Shown in pieces: positions 1-7,430 of a stretch of 9,175 nucleotides of DNA; the stretch's first letter is position 1; each line of letters begins with the position of its first letter. The position numbers and the translations under genes are program-made. The notes beneath the pieces were generated by a model. That model was not told where the DNA came from, made no database searches, and worked only from the letters and a program-made list of their open reading frames with translations. Source of the stretch: Acidobacteriota bacterium (GTDB taxonomy: Bacteria > Acidobacteriota > Polarisedimenticolia > Gp22-AA2); the NCBI GenBank assembly GCA_016202915.1, contig JACQNT010000153.1, positions 1 through 9,175 on the forward strand. The letters are read 5' to 3'.

Positions 1-173
1 CCCTCAAGCCGCGACGCCCACCGTGACAGCCGCCTCGGATCCACTCCGTGGCGCCGCGCGAACCATCACAGCGAGCAGCCACAGCTCTGCCAGGCCTTGA
101 CCATGACCCGCGCCTCGGTCTCGCACCAATACGATCGGCCCGGAACCTCCGCGACATCGATCTTCCTCGACAT
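1..173 (-). pseudogene. IS66-type accessory (TnpA-like) gene, 5' part, broken by in-frame TGA
   Basis: Read on the minus strand from an ATG at 173, the frame gives 35 residues beginning MSRKIDVAEVPGRSYW, then a TGA at 68-66. The same frame continues open to the window edge as WFARRHGVDPRRLSRW and following residues. The two halves together resemble the N-terminal helix-turn-helix part of IS66-family accessory proteins: an aromatic residue plus acidic/Arg residues, 'V..AW..SG.SL', then 'FARRHG..P.RL.RW'. The start is supported by a strong Shine-Dalgarno (AGGGAGGAG) four bases upstream of ATG. The TGA falls where family members normally have a small residue before FARRHG, so this looks like a decayed copy. 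The 3' part lies outside the window, so I cannot say whether a transposase follows. The family call rests on remembered consensus, not a search. A short host regulator with a similar HTH is the alternative. Confidence 0.5.
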
Positions 174-256
174 CGGCTCCTCCCTGCGTACCCGGACTCG
201 GGCACGAGAACCATCGCACGGGAGGGTGCCGCACGTAAACATGGGAAGAGCGGACG

Positions 257-284
257 GTTACTCCCGTCGTGCCAGGGCTGTCAA
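257..284 (-). promoter_or_regulatory. Possible promoter for the IS66-like remnant
   Basis: On the minus strand a perfect TTGACA (284-279) sits about 105 bases upstream of the remnant's ATG. The downstream hexamer is poor: AGTAAC (262-257) at a 16-base spacing matches the -10 consensus at only three positions. A perfect -35 box is unusual in such GC-rich DNA, but the weak -10 keeps this speculative. Confidence 0.2.
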
Positions 285-290
285 GTGACG

Positions 291-1559
291 TCAGCTGGTC
301 GAGAAGAAGACGTTGAGCTGCACCAGACCGTCCGCTCCCTGGAAGCCGTCCACGACGATGCGGTAGAGGGCGCCCGCGGTCACCGGGAAGCGGTAGATCC
401 TGCTCCAGGAGATCTCGGCGCCGAAATTGTGATCGTCGTTGCACCTGAGGCAGTCGGAGGGGGCCGCGCAGCTCGGGTTGCAGCCGCTCTTGAGGGAGAG
501 GATCGTGTCGAAGCTCGAGCCCTGGGTGTCGATGGTGAGAAAGCCGGTCCGGGCGGCCCTGAAATAAAAGACGATGTCCTCCGCGACTGCGCCGCCGTCC
601 GATCCGCAGACGCCGGTCGGGTCTCCCGTCGGGTCTCCGTTCGGGACGCCGCAGGCGTTCCGGAGGTTGGCGGAGCAGGATGAGAGGGTCGAGCTGGTCT
701 GGTCGTAGACGAAGTTGTGCATCTTCCCCGTGGTCGTGGCGGACACGCTGACTGGGGGGTTCGAGACGTTCCCCGCCTGAGGACAGGTGTCGAGGTCGAC
801 CGCGGCAACCGCGAGCGTCAGCGCGAAGGCGCCGGTGGAAGCGGTGCTGTCCAGCGTCGCGAAGTAGGACCCCGTGGGCATGCCGCAGGCGCGCAGCACC
901 TCGGTGCCGCCTGCCGTGTTGGCGCAGGTGTTGCCGCTGCCGCTGGAGGCGCCGCAGACGTCGGAGGCGTACTGCGGCTCGGCGGCGGCGTTGCCGCAGA
1001 CGGTGGTCAGGTGGACAGCCGTGTCGATGGCCGATCCGGCCGTGTCCATGACGATCGTGGCGAATGCCGTGAACGCCCCGGCCGGCGGGATGTCCACGCG
1101 GTGGATGACGTCGTCCCCGGCGGCGCCGCAGGTCCCCTCCACGTCCGCCGAGTAGTTCATCATGTCGTCGGAGAAGGCGGCGGGGCCGAAGTCGGGGCCG
1201 GTGACGACGAACGGGTCGGCGCAGGTATCGGGGAAGAAGCAGGCTTCGCCACCCGCCGCGCGGCCGTAGGCGCAGGACGTGGTGATCTTGTAGAAGAAGA
1301 TCGTCCCCTCGGGAGGGAGGTCGATCCAGGCGTTGCCGGCGGTCTCTCCCAGCAGGTTCGCGGGATCGATCACGAGGGACGGATCGACTGAGCGGAAGAC
1401 GCCGAAAGGAGGCCGGCCGCCGGTCCAGGCCAGGGCGACCTCGCCGGGCGCCGGGCCCAGGTCCACGTTCAGGGTCACGCCGTCCGGGGCATCCTGTGCG
1501 AGGCCGGTTGCCGGATTGGACAGCAGGACCGGAAGAGCGAACGCGGTCCAGCGCTTCAT
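291..1559 (-). CDS. Secreted cysteine-rich protein with two PPC-like domains
   Basis: The gene encodes 422 residues. I chose the ATG at 1559 because it begins a good signal peptide: MKRW, a hydrophobic stretch through about residue 14, and a likely cleavage after GLA near residue 21. The longer open frame to 1931 would cross the divergent gene. Residues about 28-95 look like a fibronectin/Ig-like strand domain (VALAWTGGRPPFGVFRS ... GTIFFYKI). Two beta-rich blocks follow, about 110-235 and 235-422. They have the style of bacterial pre-peptidase C-terminal (PPC-like) domains, with phrases such as FLTIDTQGSSFDTILSL and YRIVVDGFQGADG. Many cysteines are spread through these blocks (for example CNPSC and CLRC), suggesting disulfides outside the cytoplasm. 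No protease or other catalytic domain is visible, so this is probably a surface or secreted adhesive/structural protein. There is no clear Shine-Dalgarno, and a -10-like box lies only eight bases upstream. The molecular function is unknown. Confidence 0.8.
   Translation of the reverse strand: MKRWTAFALPVLLSNPATGLAQDAPDGVTLNVDLGPAPGEVALAWTGGRPPFGVFRSVDPSLVIDPANLLGETAGNAWIDLPPEGTIFFYKITTSCAYGRAAGGEACFFPDTCADPFVVTGPDFGPAAFSDDMMNYSADVEGTCGAAGDDVIHRVDIPPAGAFTAFATIVMDTAGSAIDTAVHLTTVCGNAAAEPQYASDVCGASSGSGNTCANTAGGTEVLRACGMPTGSYFATLDSTASTGAFALTLAVAAVDLDTCPQAGNVSNPPVSVSATTTGKMHNFVYDQTSSTLSSCSANLRNACGVPNGDPTGDPTGVCGSDGGAVAEDIVFYFRAARTGFLTIDTQGSSFDTILSLKSGCNPSCAAPSDCLRCNDDHNFGAEISWSRIYRFPVTAGALYRIVVDGFQGADGLVQLNVFFSTS
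616..639 (-). repeat. Two-copy 12-nt tandem repeat inside the secreted-protein gene
   Basis: On the plus strand the units GTCGGGTCTCCC and GTCGGGTCTCCG are adjacent and differ at one base. On the coding strand they give a duplicated Gly-Asp-Pro-Thr (GDPTGDPTG). It lies in a loop-like linker between PPC-like strands, so copy number could vary without breaking the fold. Confidence 0.6.
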
Positions 1560-1567
1560 TGACGGGA

Positions 1568-1596
1568 AAGGTACGTCGAGGGCCGTCTTCCAGCAA
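1568..1596 (-). promoter_or_regulatory. Candidate promoter of the secreted-protein gene, possibly leaderless
   Basis: On the minus strand TTGCTG (1596-1591) is followed after 17 bases by TACCTT (1573-1568). Each matches the sigma-70 consensus at three of six positions, with ideal spacing. The ATG at 1559 begins only eight bases after the -10-like box, which would place the transcription start at or next to the start codon. That agrees with the absence of a Shine-Dalgarno. The boxes themselves are weak. Confidence 0.3.
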
Positions 1597-1643
1597 TGTG
1601 GAATCGCCGCCTCCGCCGGGATTCCGGAGGCGGGGGAATCCTG

Positions 1644-1649
1644 TACAAT
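1644..1649 (+). promoter_or_regulatory. Candidate -10 element (TACAAT) for the hydrolase-purB transcript
   Basis: TACAAT matches the -10 consensus at five of six positions and stands out in this GC-rich intergenic region. No good -35 is visible at 16-18 bases upstream (TTCCGG is the nearest candidate). Initiation about seven bases downstream would give a leader of roughly 43 bases before the ATG at 1699. Confidence 0.4.
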
Positions 1650-1670
1650 GAGCGTCCCTCGGTGGGGCCA

Positions 1671-1688
1671 GGCGGGCCTTCTCCCGCC
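1671..1688 (+). other. Leader hairpin just upstream of the hydrolase ribosome binding site
   Basis: GGCGGG (1671-1676) pairs with CCCGCC (1683-1688) across the six-base loop CCTTCT. The stem ends three bases before the GGAGG ribosome binding site at 1691-1695. It could influence ribosome access, but such short GC stems also arise by chance here. Confidence 0.35.
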
Positions 1689-1698
1689 CCGGAGGCGG

Positions 1699-2478
1699 AT
1701 GGCGATCCGGCTGGTGGTGCTGGGCAGCGGCAGCGGGGGGAACGCGACCTGCATCGAGGGCGGGGGCGCCCGGATCCTCCTGGACGCCGGGTTCTCCAGC
1801 CGCGAGCTGTCGGCGCGCCTGTCGGCCGTCGGGATCGAGCCGCATCGCCTGGACGCGGTCCTGATCACCCACGAGCACGCCGACCACATCCGGGGCGCGG
1901 AACTCTTTTCCGGCAGGCACCGTGTCCCCATCTACTGCACGTCCGAGACCTTCCGCGCCGCCGGGTGGGACGGCGAGCGGGCGCGCGCGCACGTCCGGGT
2001 CCAGGCGGACGTGCCGTTTGAAATCGGCGGGATGTCGATCACTGCCTTCCCGGTCCCGCACGATGCCATGCACACGGTCGGCTTCGCCCTGGAGTGCGAC
2101 GGGGCCCGCGTCGGGTACGCCACCGACCTGGGGCACTGCGGCGGCGCCGTGCGGGAGGGGCTCAGGGGGTGCGACCTTTTGGTCCTGGAGGCGAACCACG
2201 ACGTCGAGATGCTGCGCGCCGGCCCCTACCCGGAGGTCGTCAAGCAGAGGGTCCTGGGGCGTTTCGGCCACCTCGACAACGAGACGGCGGCCGATCTGGC
2301 GCGCGAGGTGGCGACGGACGCGACGCGCCTCGTCGTCCTGGCCCACCTGAGCCGGACGAACAACCGTCCCGACCTCGCCGTGCGGGCGGCGCGCCTCGGC
2401 TTCGAGGCCGCGGGACGCCGGGCTCCCGCGATCCATCCGGCGGGCCAGTCGGCCCCCTCGCCCTGGTTCGAGGTGTGA
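1699..2478 (+). CDS. MBL-fold metallohydrolase of the WalJ/YycJ type
   Basis: The protein has 259 residues, normal for this family. The start follows GGAGG (1691-1695) and gives the family's usual N-terminus, MAIRLVVLGSGSGGN. The ATG at 1648 would add 17 residues and overlaps the -10-like box. Metal-binding motifs are intact: THEHADH at 57-63 (HxHxDH), a second histidine at about 121 (PHDAMH), Asp143 in YATDLG, and His216 in AHLSRTNN. The family-typical EANHD (164-168) and GHLDN (190-194) are present. WalJ/YycJ proteins are two-metal hydrolases of the beta-lactamase fold. A Bacillus homologue has been described as a 5'-to-3' DNA exonuclease, but the cellular role varies. In Firmicutes the gene sits with walRK. 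Here it lies 36 bases upstream of purB on the same strand, so the two are probably co-transcribed. The exact substrate cannot be read from the sequence. Confidence 0.88.
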   Translation: MAIRLVVLGSGSGGNATCIEGGGARILLDAGFSSRELSARLSAVGIEPHRLDAVLITHEHADHIRGAELFSGRHRVPIYCTSETFRAAGWDGERARAHVRVQADVPFEIGGMSITAFPVPHDAMHTVGFALECDGARVGYATDLGHCGGAVREGLRGCDLLVLEANHDVEMLRAGPYPEVVKQRVLGRFGHLDNETAADLAREVATDATRLVVLAHLSRTNNRPDLAVRAARLGFEAAGRRAPAIHPAGQSAPSPWFEV

Positions 2479-2479
2479 G

Positions 2480-2518
2480 ATGACCATCCTCGCGTTCCGC
2501 CGGGAGACGGCCGGATGA
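2480..2518 (+). other. Possible 12-codon leader ORF overlapping the purB start
   Basis: An ATG at 2480 opens MTILAFRRETAG and stops at TGA 2516-2518, which overlaps the purB ATG in the ATGA arrangement typical of translational coupling. GAGGT (2470-2474), inside the end of the hydrolase gene, lies five bases upstream as a possible Shine-Dalgarno. This could pass ribosomes from the hydrolase to purB. It could equally be chance, since purB has its own GGGAG eight bases upstream. Confidence 0.2.
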
Positions 2519-3813
2519 TCCCGCGCTACTCCCGTCCCGAGATGGGCCGCGTCTGGGAGGACGAGCGGAAACTGCAGCGCTGGCTGGACGTCGAGCTCGC
2601 GGTCTGCGACGCCCTGGCGTCGCGGGGGCAGATCCCGAGGCAGGCGGCGGCCACCATCCGGGCGAAGGCGCGCTTCGACGTGGCGCGCGTGCGCGACATC
2701 GAGGCGACCGTCCAGCACGACGTCATCGCCTTCCTCACCAACGTCGCCGAGAACGTCGGCCCCGACGCGCGCTACATCCATCTGGGGCTGACGAGCAACG
2801 ACATCGTGGACACGGCGCAAGCGCTGCAGATGGTGGAGGCGGCTGATCTACTAATCAAGGGGCTGGAGGGGCTCGCCGCCGCGATCGAGAAGCGGGCGTT
2901 CGAGCACAAGGACACGGTCATGGTCGGCCGGACCCACGGCATCCACGCCGAGCCTACTACGTTTGGACTGGTCCTGGCCCTCTGGCACGCGGAGACGCGG
3001 CGCAACATCGACCGCCTGAGCGGTGCGAAGCGGCGCGTGGCGGTCGGGAAGCTGTCGGGCGCCGTCGGGACCTTCGCGCACCTCGATCCCGACGTCGAGG
3101 CCGCCGCCCTCGGGTCGCTCGGGCTCGACCCCGTGCCGATCGCCTCGCAGGTGGTGCAGCGCGACCGGCACGCCGAGTACCTCGCCGCCCTGGCGATCGC
3201 CGGCACCTCCATCGAGCGCTTCGCCACCGAGATCCGGCACCTGCAGCGCACGGAGGTGGGGGAGGTGGAGGAGCCGTTCGGGGCCGGCCAGAAGGGCTCC
3301 TCCGCCATGCCGCACAAGAAGAACCCGGTCGGCTGCGAGCAGATGAGCGGCCTGGCGCGGCTGCTGCGCGCCTATCTTCAAGTTGGATTGGAGAACATCC
3401 CCCTCTGGCACGAGCGGGACATCTCCCACTCCTCCGCCGAGCGGATCATCCTGCCGGACGCCTGCATCCTCCTCGACTACATGGTCGGCCGCTTCACCCG
3501 GATCGTCGCCGGGATGGTGGTGCACCCCGAGGCGATGCGCCGCAACCTGGAGTCCACTGGAGGTTTGATCTTCTCCGGCACGGTGCTGCTCGAGCTGGCG
3601 AAGAAGGGGGTCCTGCGCGACGAGGCCTACGGCTGGGTCCAGGGGGCGGCGATGCGGGCGGGCTCCGGGGGGGAGGACTTCAGGCGGCTCCTCATGAAGG
3701 ACCCGAACGTCTCCCGCCACCTGGCGCCGGAGGAGATCGATCGGTGCTTCGACGTCCGCCACCACCTGCGCCACGTGGACGCCCTGTTCCGCCGGACCTT
3801 CGGCCGGTCGTGA
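2515..3813 (+). CDS. purB: Adenylosuccinate lyase
   Basis: The gene encodes 432 residues, the length of the short Bacillus-type enzyme. PurB cleaves fumarate from SAICAR to give AICAR, and from adenylosuccinate to give AMP. It acts in the cytoplasm as a homotetramer with shared active sites. Known catalytic residues fall at the same numbers as in the Bacillus subtilis enzyme: His68 (VQHDV), His89 (YIHLGLTSND), His141 (GRTHG), Lys268 and Glu275. The fumarase/aspartase superfamily signature SSAMPHKKNP lies at 262-271 and holds the flexible-loop serine. The start at 2515 follows GGGAG (2502-2506) and begins MIPRYSRPEM, as expected. It lies 36 bases after the hydrolase gene and 49 bases before purS. 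Several short runs of AT-ending codons (near 2842, 2953, 3373 and 3556) interrupt an otherwise strongly GC-ending codon pattern. Confidence 0.97.
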   Translation: MIPRYSRPEMGRVWEDERKLQRWLDVELAVCDALASRGQIPRQAAATIRAKARFDVARVRDIEATVQHDVIAFLTNVAENVGPDARYIHLGLTSNDIVDTAQALQMVEAADLLIKGLEGLAAAIEKRAFEHKDTVMVGRTHGIHAEPTTFGLVLALWHAETRRNIDRLSGAKRRVAVGKLSGAVGTFAHLDPDVEAAALGSLGLDPVPIASQVVQRDRHAEYLAALAIAGTSIERFATEIRHLQRTEVGEVEEPFGAGQKGSSAMPHKKNPVGCEQMSGLARLLRAYLQVGLENIPLWHERDISHSSAERIILPDACILLDYMVGRFTRIVAGMVVHPEAMRRNLESTGGLIFSGTVLLELAKKGVLRDEAYGWVQGAAMRAGSGGEDFRRLLMKDPNVSRHLAPEEIDRCFDVRHHLRHVDALFRRTFGRS

Positions 3814-3822
3814 CGCGTCCCG

Positions 3823-3831
3823 TGCTATCCT
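3823..3831 (+). promoter_or_regulatory. Candidate extended -10 promoter for purS-purQ-purL
   Basis: TGCTATCCT carries the TG of an extended -10 followed by TATCCT. It sits in the 49-base gap between purB and purS. Initiation about seven bases downstream would leave a leader of only about 25 bases, too short for a riboswitch. No convincing -35 is visible. It would give the FGAM synthetase genes a start independent of purB. Confidence 0.4.
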
Positions 3832-3862
3832 TACGCCCGTATTCCTCGCCGGAGGCCGATTC

Positions 3863-4108
3863 TTGAAGGCGCGAGTCTACGTGACCCTCAAGAGAGGGGT
3901 CCTCGATCCCCAGGGGAAAGCCGTCTGCACCTCGCTCCACCAGCTCGGGTATCGCGAGGTGACCGACGTCCGCGTCGGCAAGTGCATGGAGGTGACCCTC
4001 GGCGGCCTGCCGCGCCGGGAGGCGGAGCAGCGCCTCAAGGCGATGTGCGAGAAGCTCCTGGCGAACCCCGTGATCGAGGACTACCGCTTCGAGATCCATG
4101 AGGAGTGA
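3863..4108 (+). CDS. purS: FGAM synthetase subunit PurS
   Basis: The gene encodes 81 residues, the usual PurS size. PurS is the small dimeric scaffold that bridges PurQ and PurL so that ammonia can pass from glutaminase to synthetase in formylglycinamidine ribonucleotide synthesis. The family-typical pattern is clear: KARVYVTLKRGVLDPQGKAV at the N-terminus, LGY..V.DVRVGK at 28-42, and VIEDYRFEI at the end. The start is TTG at 3863. GGAGG at 3851-3855, seven bases upstream, supports it, and no other start preserves the conserved first strand. It is followed nine bases later by purQ. Confidence 0.95.
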   Translation: MKARVYVTLKRGVLDPQGKAVCTSLHQLGYREVTDVRVGKCMEVTLGGLPRREAEQRLKAMCEKLLANPVIEDYRFEIHEE

Positions 4109-4117
4109 GGGGAGAGC

Positions 4118-4828
4118 GTGAAGTTCGGGATCGTCGTCTTCCCCGGCTCCAACTGCGACCACGACGTCTACCACGTAGCCAAGCACGTCCTCGGCCAGGA
4201 GGCCGCCTTCCTCTGGCACAAGGACGCCTCGTTCGCGGGGATCGACTGCGTCGTGCTCCCGGGCGGCTTCGCGCACGGCGACTACCTGCGCTGCGGCGCC
4301 ATGGCGCGCTTCTCGCCGATCATGAAGGCGGTGGAGGGGTTCGCGGCGCGCGGCGGCCTGGTCTTCGGGATCTGCAACGGCTTCCAGGTGCTCGCCGAGG
4401 CGGGCCTCCTGCCGGGGGCCCTGGTGCGCAACGCCGGGCTGCAGTACGTCTGCCGCGACGTCTACCTGAGGTCGGAGCGGCAGGACACGCCGTTCACGGC
4501 GCGCCTCAAGCAGGGGGCGGTCCTCAAGATCCCGATCGGGCACGGCGAGGGGTGCTACTACGCGCCGGAGGAGATGCTGAAGGAGCTGGAGGAGAGGCGT
4601 CAAGTTGTATTTCGCTACTGCGACGCCGCGGGCCAGGTGACCGCCGAGTCGAACCCCAACGGTTCGCTGCGCTCCATCGCCGGCGTGTGCAACGAGCGCG
4701 GCAACATCATGGGGATGATGCCCCACCCCGACCGCTGCGCCGAGGAGGTCCTCGGCAGCGCCGACGGACGGCGGATCTTCGAGTCGATCCTCCACGGCTG
4801 GCAGCCGGCGCGCCGGCTGCGTATCTGA
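4118..4828 (+). CDS. purQ: FGAM synthetase glutaminase subunit PurQ
   Basis: The gene encodes 236 residues, slightly longer than the common 220-230. PurQ is a class I glutamine amidotransferase that hydrolyses glutamine and hands ammonia to PurL. The start is GTG at 4118 with GGGGAG just upstream. Visible motifs are FPGSNCDHD (8-16), the oxyanion-loop region PGGFAHGDYLRCG (48-60), nucleophile Cys86 in GICNGFQ, and the histidine of the triad, His203, in MMPHPDR. The usual third triad residue, glutamate in HPER, is aspartate here (Asp205). That is a conservative change whose effect I cannot judge. The last codons overlap a perfect 20-nt palindrome. A short AT-ending codon run (Q162 to F165) resembles those in purB. 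The next gene, the SEC-C protein, starts 36 bases downstream. Confidence 0.96.
   Translation: MKFGIVVFPGSNCDHDVYHVAKHVLGQEAAFLWHKDASFAGIDCVVLPGGFAHGDYLRCGAMARFSPIMKAVEGFAARGGLVFGICNGFQVLAEAGLLPGALVRNAGLQYVCRDVYLRSERQDTPFTARLKQGAVLKIPIGHGEGCYYAPEEMLKELEERRQVVFRYCDAAGQVTAESNPNGSLRSIAGVCNERGNIMGMMPHPDRCAEEVLGSADGRRIFESILHGWQPARRLRI
4801..4820 (+). repeat. Perfect 20-nt palindrome at the 3' end of purQ
   Basis: GCAGCCGGCGCGCCGGCTGC is fully self-complementary. As RNA it would form an eight-base-pair GC stem with a four-base loop (CGCG). It ends five bases before the purQ stop codon and lies about 45 bases before the SEC-C gene. No U-tract follows, so it is not a standard intrinsic terminator. 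It could slow polymerase, protect or process the mRNA, or be constrained only by the protein (QPARRLR). Confidence 0.7.
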
Positions 4829-4864
4829 GGCCGGGAAGAGAGCGGTCAACCCCAGGGAGGGACG

Positions 4865-5047
4865 GTGCTGAACAAGCTGAGGAAGCTCTTCGCGGGCCGG
4901 CCGCGCGTCGATTACGCCGGCGTCGGCCGCAACGACGAATGCCCGTGCGGCAGCGGCAGCAAGTTCAAGAACTGCTGCATCGAGAAGGTCGAGAAGAGAA
5001 CGCGCGCCGAGCGCGACGCGCGGCTGTTCGGGAGCCGGAAGGGATGA
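4865..5047 (+). CDS. Small SEC-C motif protein between purQ and purL
   Basis: The gene encodes 60 residues from a GTG at 4865, preceded by a strong GGGAGGG. A basic N-terminal helix (LNKLRKLF) is followed by a SEC-C zinc-binding motif, GRNDECPCGSGSKFKNCC, at residues 21-38. The likely zinc ligands are Cys26, Cys28, Cys37 and Cys38 (or a variant of this set). A charged tail follows (EKRTRAERDARLFGSRKG). In SecA this motif binds zinc and contacts SecB and the ribosome. It also occurs in many small or multidomain proteins of unclear role. Codon bias is normal for the window, and the spacing (36 bases after purQ, 13 before purL) indicates co-transcription. It could be an accessory factor for the FGAM synthetase complex, a nascent-chain or ribosome-linked factor, or an unrelated passenger. 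The sequence does not distinguish these. Confidence 0.85.
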   Translation: MLNKLRKLFAGRPRVDYAGVGRNDECPCGSGSKFKNCCIEKVEKRTRAERDARLFGSRKG

Positions 5048-5060
5048 CGGGAGGGCGGCG

Positions 5061-7295
<2,235 letters not shown>

Positions 7296-7347
7296 TGGAA
7301 CCTTCCATCCTTCCGATTCGTTACCTTCCGGCAGCGGGAGGACCGTG

Positions 7348-7430
7348 ATGACCCAGGCGGGGGCCGTGCTGGAGATCCGGGACGTTCGCTATGCGTACGG
7401 CAAGCTCAAGGCGGTGGACGGGGTCTCCTT
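7348..7430 (+). pseudogene. ABC-transporter ATP-binding protein, N-terminal stub only
   Basis: An ATG at 7348 has GGGAGGA (7336-7342) five bases upstream and opens MTQAGAV followed by LEIRDVRYAYGKLKAVDG. This matches the first strands of ABC ATPases, including the aromatic A-loop residue near YG. After 'GVS', at about residue 27, the family pattern stops. The expected Walker A glycine/lysine loop is missing, and the frame goes on as PFSAICGACRAPASAR with no ABC features and poor codon bias until a TGA near 7641. A TTA codon, rare in this DNA, sits at the break. So this is a truncated gene or one side of a rearrangement or assembly join. GTG 7345 is a possible alternative start but lies too close to the ribosome binding site. 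Confidence 0.6.

Noticed and set aside
1333..1698. Upstream extension of the MBL-fold hydrolase, including ATG 1648
   Set aside because: The family N-terminus begins at MAIRLVVLGSG with GGAGG directly upstream, and ATG 1648 overlaps a -10-like box.
1981..1994. Alternating purine-pyrimidine run (GCGCGCGCGCACGT), Z-DNA prone
   Set aside because: It lies in the hydrolase coding frame (ARAHV) and such runs are expected at this GC content.
4..2820. 938-codon open frame on the minus strand
   Set aside because: It runs antisense to several real genes, is dominated by Arg/Pro/Gly, and is open only because stop codons are scarce in GC-rich DNA.
3814..3862. Purine riboswitch ahead of purS
   Set aside because: The gap is only 49 bases and the predicted leader about 25 bases, too short for a purine or other known riboswitch aptamer plus switch.
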